18,281 bases of DNA from Hyphomicrobiales bacterium. GTDB lineage: Bacteria > Pseudomonadota > Alphaproteobacteria > Rhizobiales > Devosiaceae. The DNA is taken from positions 1 through 18,281 of the forward strand of contig JALWTJ010000292.1 in NCBI GenBank assembly GCA_027082895.1, written 5' to 3'. Position 1 is the stretch's first letter, and the number at the start of each line of letters is the position of its first letter. The notes below the pieces were generated by a model. The model worked only from the letters and a program-made list of their open reading frames with translations, made no database searches and had not been told where the DNA came from. Below are positions 12,982-18,281 of this stretch, piece by piece. Made by a program: the position numbers and the translations under genes.

Positions 12982-13604
12982 AACAATTTCTTCAGCTTCT
13001 TTTTTGCCGCATGGATATGGCCCGATACTGTGACCTCACGACATTCCATGATTGCCGCCGCCTCCCCGTGACTTTTCCCCTCCCCGTATACCAGCAGCAT
13101 GGCATCCCGCTGCCGGTCCGGCAGTGCCCGCACCGCTGCCCAGATCTCCCGCTGCATGACACTGTGTTCCTGCCCCGGCTCCATTTGTGACAACGCCGTT
13201 TCCTTGAGTTCGCGCGCCTGCCGGCTCTGGCGCATCCGGAACCGCTGCAGGTCATGCACCCCGTTCAGAACCACCCGGTAAAGCCAGGTGGAAAAGGCCG
13301 CCCGTCCGTCATAGCTGCCAATAATCCGGGCCAGCTTGATGCAGACATCCTGCGCCACGTCCTCGGCATCCTCACGCACCCCCAGCCATTTGTAGGCAAT
13401 GGCAAAGATGAAATCATAATGTTCCCCGACCAGTTGCGCGAAGGCTTCCCGGTCGCCTGCAGCTGCCCGACGAGCAAGCGCACGTCCCGCGCCTTCCCGC
13501 TCGGGAACCGCTGCCGGCCTGTCAGCGCTCAACACCGCCTCTGGCATGTCGTCCGGGATCACCTTGATGTTTCCATTGCAGTTGAGACGTTCAGGCAACG
13601 CCAT
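12978..13604 (-). CDS. ECF-type RNA polymerase sigma factor
   Basis: 208 aa from ATG 13604. Region 2 is at about 45-110: FAQLVGEHYDFIFAIAYKWLGVREDAEDVAQDVCIKLAR followed by FSTWLYRVVLNGVHDLQRFR, with the conserved DAEDVAQDV core. Region 4 is at about 150-205: RALPDRQRDAMLLVYGEGKSHGEAAAIMECREVTVSGHIHAAKKKLKKLL, a helix-turn-helix that reads the -35 element. The first 40 residues are extra. Start is uncertain: AAAGGA touches the ATG at 13604 with no spacing, and ATG 13547 is an alternative. The stop overlaps the vWA gene, so the two are coexpressed; the usual arrangement is sigma followed by its regulator. Confidence 0.9.
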   Translation of the reverse strand: MALPERLNCNGNIKVIPDDMPEAVLSADRPAAVPEREGAGRALARRAAAGDREAFAQLVGEHYDFIFAIAYKWLGVREDAEDVAQDVCIKLARIIGSYDGRAAFSTWLYRVVLNGVHDLQRFRMRQSRQARELKETALSQMEPGQEHSVMQREIWAAVRALPDRQRDAMLLVYGEGKSHGEAAAIMECREVTVSGHIHAAKKKLKKLL

Positions 13605-13686
13605 TCCTTTAGTCGTCCGAAAAAAATATTGCGACGCCGGACCGGACGGCTTTGCACATGGACGCAGAACCAATGTCTGATTTCCC

Positions 13687-13722
13687 GCCCCGCAAGAATC
13701 TGCGGGGCACCCGAAAGGTGCC
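13687..13722 (-). terminator. Two overlapping hairpins after the polyprenyl synthase gene
   Basis: GCCCCGCA (13687-13694) pairs with TGCGGGGC (13701-13708), and GGCACC (13706-13711) pairs with GGTGCC (13717-13722). The stems share 13706-13708, so they cannot both form fully. The second stem begins directly after the synthase stop. No T-run follows on the minus strand, so termination would not be of the classic kind. Confidence 0.4.
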
Positions 13723-14724
13723 TCAACTGACGCGGGCCACGCAATATTGCGTAATACCTTCCAGAATGTCGCGAAGCCCGGAAGGCGCGAAAGGCGCCAG
13801 GGCCTCCCGGGCCTTCAGGGCATGATCGAGCGCCCGGGCAATGGCCGCATCAAGCCCCCCATAACGCTGAAGGATATCGAGCACCCGCGCCAGCATCTGT
13901 TCATCCGCTGCCCCGTTGCCAAGGGCAGATGCCAGAAAGTCCCGCTCCTTCCCATCAGCCTCTTTCAGGGCAAGAATGATGGGCAGGGTCATCTTGCCCT
14001 CCCGCAGGTCATCCCCGGTATTCTTGCCCATGTCTCCCCGGACGCCCCCATAATCCAGCACGTCGTCCACGATCTGGAACGCAAGACCCAGCTCGCGTCC
14101 GTAAAGGGCCATTGCATCCTGCTGGTCCCGCGTTGCTCCCCCCGCCATGGCTCCCACCCGGGTAGCTGCCTCGAACAGGGTGGCGGTCTTGGCGGTAATG
14201 ATCTCCATATAATCCTTTTCGCTGGTATCCAGCTTTCCCGCCCGTGCAAGCTGGAACACTTCCCCCTCGGCGATCACCGCAGCGGCCTCCGAAAGCGTGC
14301 GCAGCGCCGTCAGATCCCCGGTTTCAACCATCATCATGAAGGCCTGACCAAGCAGGAAATCCCCCACCAGCACGCTGGCCTGGTTGCCCCATATCTTGCG
14401 GGCCGCCGGCTGTCCCCGCCGCATTTCGCTTTCATCCACCACATCGTCGTGCAGAAGGGTGGCATTGTGCATGAACTCCACCGCCGCCGCGTAATTGATC
14501 TGGTTGCCGTTGGGATGGGCAAACATGCGGGCACTGATCAGGGTCAGCATGGGACGCAGACGTTTTCCTCCCGCTTCGATCAGGTAAGAGGAAATTTCGG
14601 GCACCATCGCCACGTGGGAGCGCACCCGCTCAAGGATCTGCCCGTTGACCGCTTCCATATCCGTCGCGGTAACCTCCATCAGGCGGGCAATCACCTCTTC
14701 CCCCGTTTCCAGCTGCGTATCCAT
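13723..14724 (-). CDS. ispB: Long-chain polyprenyl diphosphate synthase (octaprenyl/decaprenyl type)
   Basis: 333 aa, normal length. It adds isopentenyl diphosphate units to an allylic starter to make the ubiquinone side chain, in the cytoplasm. Both aspartate-rich motifs are present: DDVVD (93-97) in LLHDDVVDESEMRRG and DDVLD (220-224) in QIVDDVLDYGG, with GGKRLRP (52-58) for IPP binding and KT (179-180). The residue five before the first motif is alanine (A88), which leaves a deep pocket and predicts a long product, C40-C50. Chain length cannot be set more exactly; alphaproteobacteria usually make Q-10. ATG 14724 is chosen because family homology begins soon after it; the open frame up to 15198 runs into the methyltransferase gene on the other strand. 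Divergent from that gene with 163 bases between. Confidence 0.94.
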   Translation of the reverse strand: MDTQLETGEEVIARLMEVTATDMEAVNGQILERVRSHVAMVPEISSYLIEAGGKRLRPMLTLISARMFAHPNGNQINYAAAVEFMHNATLLHDDVVDESEMRRGQPAARKIWGNQASVLVGDFLLGQAFMMMVETGDLTALRTLSEAAAVIAEGEVFQLARAGKLDTSEKDYMEIITAKTATLFEAATRVGAMAGGATRDQQDAMALYGRELGLAFQIVDDVLDYGGVRGDMGKNTGDDLREGKMTLPIILALKEADGKERDFLASALGNGAADEQMLARVLDILQRYGGLDAAIARALDHALKAREALAPFAPSGLRDILEGITQYCVARVS

Positions 14725-14887
14725 CCGGTCCTGTCTTTTCCTTTGTTCCGGGCGCTGCAAATTTTCACCGCCCGCCTTGAAAAAAGCGATACATGCCTGT
14801 TTCCTTATACCGTTGCTGCCGCCACCACAAACACGCAGTACCCGCCCCCAGCGTACAATTTTGTCGCACCCGCCCCGGAAGGACACC

Positions 14888-15646
14888 ATGCCCGACAATT
14901 CCACCACCAGTGACGACTTTCTTGGCGGACGCCTCACCCTTTTGCAACCCGTCAACGGTTTCCGGGCCGGCATCGACACGGTTCTTCTTGCCGCCGCCGT
15001 GAACCCCGCGGCTACAGCGATCCTTGAACTTGGCACCGGAGCGGGAATTGCCGCGTGCTGCGTTCTGGCAGACCTGCCGGAACCCCGCATGGATCTGGTG
15101 GAGCAGAACAAAACGATGCTGGAACTTGCCCGGCACAACCTGCGCAACAGCGGTTTTGCGGATCGGGCACGCCTGATCCACTTGGACCTCACCGTCAAGG
15201 GCAGCCAGCGCAGCGCCGCCGGGATGGGCCGCGACCATTATGACAGCGTCATTGCCAACCCGCCCTTTTTTCCCCTCGGTGCGGCCGTGCCTGCCCCCAA
15301 TGGTCCCCGCGCCACGGCCCGCCACATGCCCCCCGGCGACCTTGAAAAGTGGATTCGGACGGCCACCGCCAGCGTACGCCCGGGCGGCGAAGTGATCTTC
15401 ATTCACACCGTGCAATCCCTGCCCGCCCTTCTCAAGGGGTTTTCCGGCCGTTTCGGCGCCATCACCATCCTGCCCCTGGTTTCCCGACCGGACGAACCGG
15501 CCAACCGATTGCTGATCCGCGGCATCAAGGGATCCCGCGCCCCCCTGAACCTCCTCTCCGCACTGGTGCTGCACGAAAGGGAATCGGGCGCCTTTCAGGA
15601 ACTGCCAAAAGCCATATTTTCCGGCAAGGCCCGCCTGAACTGGTAG
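14888..15646 (+). CDS. TrmN6-like tRNA1(Val) adenine methyltransferase
   Basis: 252 aa, a class I SAM-dependent methyltransferase. SAM-binding motif I is ELGTGAG (47-53), the acidic end of strand 2 is in DLVEQN (69-74), and the catalytic NPPFF (124-128, VIANPPFF) is the N-P-P-aromatic signature of enzymes that methylate an exocyclic amine. The start MPDNSTTSDDFLGGRLTLLQPVNGFRAGIDTVLLAAAV matches the YfiC/TrmN6 family, which makes m6A37 in tRNA1(Val); a close relative acting on another substrate cannot be excluded. ATG 14888 has GGAAGGA seven bases upstream. Pairing with the divergent polyprenyl synthase gene is common in Rhizobiales. Confidence 0.88.
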   Translation: MPDNSTTSDDFLGGRLTLLQPVNGFRAGIDTVLLAAAVNPAATAILELGTGAGIAACCVLADLPEPRMDLVEQNKTMLELARHNLRNSGFADRARLIHLDLTVKGSQRSAAGMGRDHYDSVIANPPFFPLGAAVPAPNGPRATARHMPPGDLEKWIRTATASVRPGGEVIFIHTVQSLPALLKGFSGRFGAITILPLVSRPDEPANRLLIRGIKGSRAPLNLLSALVLHERESGAFQELPKAIFSGKARLNW

Positions 15647-15805
15647 CACGGGCCGCCCCGGACGTCCCCGCATGGCTTTCCGGTTTCCCCATTCTCGCTG
15701 GCGCCCCCTTTCTGCGGACCGGAAATTCACGGGAACACTGGAAATGAAGCGCCAACGCACCTAGGTTAGAAAACCACAAAGGCCCTCGTCCCCATGGAGA
15801 CATCA

Positions 15806-16687
15806 ATGTCCGCACAATCCGACAACACCATCATGGCCACCCTTTCCAATGCCTGGGAAAACGTCCTGACTAGCCTGGGCGGGGGCGGCACCGTCATTCC
15901 TGTTGTTCGCATGCATGGCGTGATTTCTCCGGAAAACAGGCCCGGCCGCATCAATCTGGAACGCTTCAATCCCATTCTGGAAAAGGCCTTCGGCATCAAG
16001 CGCGCACCGGCAGTGGCCATCGTGATCAATTCCCCCGGCGGCTCCCCGGTCCAGTCCCGCCTGGTGGGCAACCGCATCCGTGAGCTGGCCGACCTGAACG
16101 ACAAGAAGGTGCTGGTTTTCGTGGAGGACGTGGCCGGATCGGGGGGGTATTTCATATCCGTGGTCGCGGACGAGATTTTTGCCGATCCCTCCTCCATCGT
16201 CGGCTCCATCGGCGTCATCATGACCGGGTTCGGATTTTCCAAGGCCATCGAAAAGGTAGGGATCACCCGGCGCGTCTATACGGCCGGAAAGAGCAAGTCG
16301 ACCCTTGACCCCTTCCTGCCGGAAAAGAAGGCGGATGTGGAACGGATCAAGAAGGTGGAGGAAGATATTCACCAGGTCTTCATCGACTATGTCATTCAGC
16401 ACCGCGGCGACAAGCTCAACGCCCCGGACAGCAAGCTGTTCACCGGCGAATGGTGGCCCGCCCTGCGCGGGGTCGAACTGGGGCTGGTGGATGCCATAGG
16501 TGACATGTACACCGTTTTGCGCGAACGCTTCGGAGAGAATGTCAAGCTCAAGCACATCACGCCCCGCAGGCCGTTTTTTTCCCCGCCCCGCATCGGTCTG
16601 GACGCCAGCATGCTGTCCGCCACCCTGCCCGCGGACATGATCAGCGCGCTGGAAGAACGTGCCCTTTGGTCCCGTTTCGGACTGTAG
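15806..16687 (+). CDS. S49 family serine protease (SppA/SohB type)
   Basis: 293 aa with one S49 domain, so the short form. Seen: the oxyanion region INSPGG (74-79), the nucleophile S112 in EDVAGSGGYFIS, the strand SSIVGSIGVI (129-138), and the lysine base, probably K164, in YTAGKSKSTLDPF. Family members cut signal peptides or membrane proteins in the membrane plane. No clear N-terminal membrane segment or signal peptide is seen here, unlike SohB, so it may act at the inner face of the membrane. I chose ATG 15806 because GGAGA (15796-15800) lies five bases before it; the in-frame ATG at 15794 would add four residues. Six bases separate its stop from the next gene, so the two are likely cotranscribed. 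Confidence 0.93.
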   Translation: MSAQSDNTIMATLSNAWENVLTSLGGGGTVIPVVRMHGVISPENRPGRINLERFNPILEKAFGIKRAPAVAIVINSPGGSPVQSRLVGNRIRELADLNDKKVLVFVEDVAGSGGYFISVVADEIFADPSSIVGSIGVIMTGFGFSKAIEKVGITRRVYTAGKSKSTLDPFLPEKKADVERIKKVEEDIHQVFIDYVIQHRGDKLNAPDSKLFTGEWWPALRGVELGLVDAIGDMYTVLRERFGENVKLKHITPRRPFFSPPRIGLDASMLSATLPADMISALEERALWSRFGL

Positions 16688-16693
16688 AATTCC

Positions 16694-16942
16694 ATGAGTG
16701 CGATCCTGCTGCGCCTGCTGATCTATGCCATAATCGGCGGCATGATCTATTTCAGCATCAAGCGCATCCTGAGCGACTGGAAAAAGCAGTTCCGGGCCGA
16801 CGACCAGTCCCGGCGCGAAAGGGATCGCCACGAGGCGCAGCGCCCGGATGTCGTGACCCTGAAAAAGGACAAGGATGGCGTGTTCCGTCCCGACAGCACC
16901 GGCAAAAGCGGCCAGAAACGGGACCGGGAACGGCCCGACTGA
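16694..16942 (+). CDS. Small single-span membrane protein
   Basis: 82 aa. One membrane helix at about 4-22 (ILLRLLIYAIIGGMIYFSI), then a basic cytoplasmic tail rich in Arg, Lys and Asp, with DVVTLKKDKDGVFRPD (about 52-67). I recall short proteins of this shape after S49 peptidase genes in Rhizobiales, but no function is known. It starts six bases after the peptidase stop with no strong ribosome site, so it probably depends on translation from upstream. A role as partner or anchor of the peptidase is only inference from position. Confidence 0.78.
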   Translation: MSAILLRLLIYAIIGGMIYFSIKRILSDWKKQFRADDQSRRERDRHEAQRPDVVTLKKDKDGVFRPDSTGKSGQKRDRERPD

Positions 16943-16994
16943 ACCAACGGCAAAACGTGCCCCCCGGACCCTGCGGCAATAGCGAAACCGGTTT

Positions 16995-18170
16995 TCACTC
17001 GGCCCTGCGCTGCAACGACAGGCGCAGAATGACATAACCCGCCACCGCCGAAACCAGAGAACCCACGATGATGCCCAGCCGGTCATTCATCACCACCGTC
17101 GTTGCCCCGCCCTGCTCGAAGGCAAGGGAGGAAATGAACAGGCTCATGGTAAAACCGATTCCGCACAGCACGCTCAGACCATACATCTGAAGCCAGCTGA
17201 CATTTTCAGGAAGCCGGGCAATGCCCGACTTCACAGCGACCCACACCATGGCGAAAATGCCCAACTGCTTGCCAAGGGCCAGACCCAGCGCAATTCCCAA
17301 CGGTACCGGGGACAAAAGATCGGAAAAGCTCAGCCCCGCCAGGCTGATTCCGGCATTGGCAAAGGCAAAGACCGGCAGGATGACAAAGGCCACCGTCCCA
17401 TGAAGATCGTGTTCAAGGCGAAGAAGCAGGGGCTTTTCCCCTTCCGCACCCTTTGAATTGGGGATGAACATGGCCAGAAGGATCCCCGCAAGCGTGGCAT
17501 GGATACCCGACTTCAGAATCGCCACCCACAACACGATACCCACGAGAATATAGGGCGTGGCAAGGGTCACACCGCGCCGGTTCAGAACGAAAAGAACCAC
17601 CATGGCCAGCCCCGCCAGCGCAAACATCCACACCGACAGATCCCCCGAATAGAAAATGGCAATGATCACGATGGCCCCGATATCATCAATGATGGCCACC
17701 GCCAGCAGAAACAGTTTCAGGGCAGCGGGCACCCGCTTTCCCAGCAGGGAAATGACCCCCAGAGCAAAGGCGATGTCGGTGGCCGCCGGAATGGCCCACC
17801 CCTTCATGGCTGCCGGATCACCGTAATTGATAGCCGTATAAATCAGAGCCGGAACGGCAATGCCCGCCACTGCGGCCAGCGCCGGCAACACGATGTTGGA
17901 AACCGACGAAAGCTGCCCGGTCAGCACCTCACGCTTCAACTCCAGCCCGACCAGAAAGAAGAACACCGCCATCAGGGCATCATTGACCCACAGCAACAAG
18001 GGCTTGGCCAGATAGAAGGAGCCGATACGCAGCTCAACCGGCGTGGCCAGAAGCATGTCGTAATAGGGATTGAGACTGGTATTCTTTGCGATTAACGCCA
18101 GAATAAGGGCACCAACAAGCAGAAAACCGCCTGCAGCCTCCAGTCGCATGAATTTCTGTATGACGGACAC
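16995..18170 (-). CDS. nhaA: NhaA-type Na+/H+ antiporter
   Basis: 391 aa from GTG 18170, against 388 in E. coli. An inner-membrane protein with about twelve helices that exports Na+ (or Li+) for H+ in pH and salt control. Ion-site residues are all present: D132 in AATDIAFALG, D162 and D163 in AIIDDIGA, and K301 in LGKQLGIF, matching E. coli D133, D163, D164 and K300. The GTG is chosen because CAGGAG (18185-18180) lies nine bases upstream and the protein then starts MSVIQKFMRLEAAGGFLL as NhaA proteins do; the frame is open to 18266 but that part is not family-like. It converges on the small membrane protein gene with 52 bases between, which include the palindrome AAACCGGTTT (16985-16994). Confidence 0.96.
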   Translation of the reverse strand: MSVIQKFMRLEAAGGFLLVGALILALIAKNTSLNPYYDMLLATPVELRIGSFYLAKPLLLWVNDALMAVFFFLVGLELKREVLTGQLSSVSNIVLPALAAVAGIAVPALIYTAINYGDPAAMKGWAIPAATDIAFALGVISLLGKRVPAALKLFLLAVAIIDDIGAIVIIAIFYSGDLSVWMFALAGLAMVVLFVLNRRGVTLATPYILVGIVLWVAILKSGIHATLAGILLAMFIPNSKGAEGEKPLLLRLEHDLHGTVAFVILPVFAFANAGISLAGLSFSDLLSPVPLGIALGLALGKQLGIFAMVWVAVKSGIARLPENVSWLQMYGLSVLCGIGFTMSLFISSLAFEQGGATTVVMNDRLGIIVGSLVSAVAGYVILRLSLQRRAE

Positions 18171-18184
18171 GAAGGAAAACTCCT

Positions 18185-18281
18185 GAAATTTTGATGTTCC
18201 ACCTGTGCAGGTAAAGATTTGCTGCAAGAATACAAGCAGACATTTAAAAAATCTTTTTCCTGCCATACGTGTTACGCATCA
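18185..18281 (-). promoter_or_regulatory. Upstream region of nhaA with inverted repeats
   Basis: AT-rich by local standards. ACCTG-TG-CAGGT (18201-18212) is a short palindrome 30 bases before the start codon. AAAGATTT (18213-18220) recurs inverted as AAATCTTT near 18246-18253, flanking TTGCTGCAAGAATACAAGCAG. Either could be an operator or an RNA stem. I cannot place a convincing -35/-10 pair, and the window ends here. Confidence 0.3.

Noticed and set aside
13747..14913. 388-aa plus-strand frame opposite the polyprenyl synthase
   Set aside because: Rich in His, Gly and Arg, typical of the reverse strand of a GC-rich gene; the synthase has both catalytic motifs.
18185..18281. Cation riboswitch (nhaA-I type) before nhaA
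   Set aside because: The visible leader is short and I cannot recognise the conserved core of the motif.

Overview
The window reads as a chromosomal segment of a GC-rich alphaproteobacterium, most likely of the Rhizobiales (Hyphomicrobiales). This rests on the elongator tRNA-Met sequence, a two-hairpin intergenic repeat (10671-10773) of a kind I recall from Rhizobiales genomes, and a divergent pair of a long-chain polyprenyl diphosphate synthase and a tRNA1(Val)-type methyltransferase followed by an S49 peptidase. I cannot name genus or species from sequence alone.

Left flank (1-2508): a GntR/FCD transcription regulator, a 518-base C-rich gap, and a DMT/EamA transporter gene whose stop codon lies inside a 3' fragment of a tRNA-Met gene. 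Right flank (10354-18281): the complete tRNA-Met gene (minus strand) with a strong promoter, the Rhizobiales-like repeat, an ECF sigma factor overlapping a membrane-anchored von Willebrand A protein (minus strand), the polyprenyl synthase (minus), the methyltransferase, the S49 peptidase and a small membrane protein (plus), and an NhaA Na+/H+ antiporter (minus).

Between them (2487-10399) is a compact 7.9-kb integrative element. Its ends are exact 46-bp copies of the 3' part of tRNA-Met, from the anticodon loop to CCA. It carries a tyrosine integrase, an unrecognised 181-aa protein, an AlpA/excisionase-like regulator, a RepB/PrimPol-like primase and a RecA-fold helicase-type ATPase in ATGA overlap. 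Directly after the ATPase lies a cluster of GGTAAC/GATAAC repeats arranged as an inverted repeat, a candidate replication origin. This int-alpA-primase-rep core resembles Gram-negative phage-satellite (PICI-like) or small self-replicating islands. No relaxase, capsid, portal or terminase gene is visible.

The right part of the element holds accessory genes: a small DUF2628-like membrane protein, a GIY-YIG nuclease-fold protein, a 70-aa conserved-looking protein, and a visibly less GC-rich two-gene unit. That unit encodes a ThiF/E1-like adenylyltransferase and a JAB/JAMM isopeptidase in ATGA overlap. They are the two enzyme classes that attach and remove ubiquitin-like tags in type II CBASS (Cap2/Cap3) and Bil-type antiviral systems. 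Here no E2, ubiquitin-like protein, nucleotidyltransferase or effector is seen, so this is either a stripped-down system or a remnant.

Two non-coding signals tie the element together. A bipartite 18-bp motif, GCTACCC-N4-GATACCC, occurs once near the left end and twice near the right end, as expected of integrase arm sites. A promoter-like block, GGGTT(A/G)TCCCTGAC-N15/16-TCTTAT, stands before three separate genes of the element.
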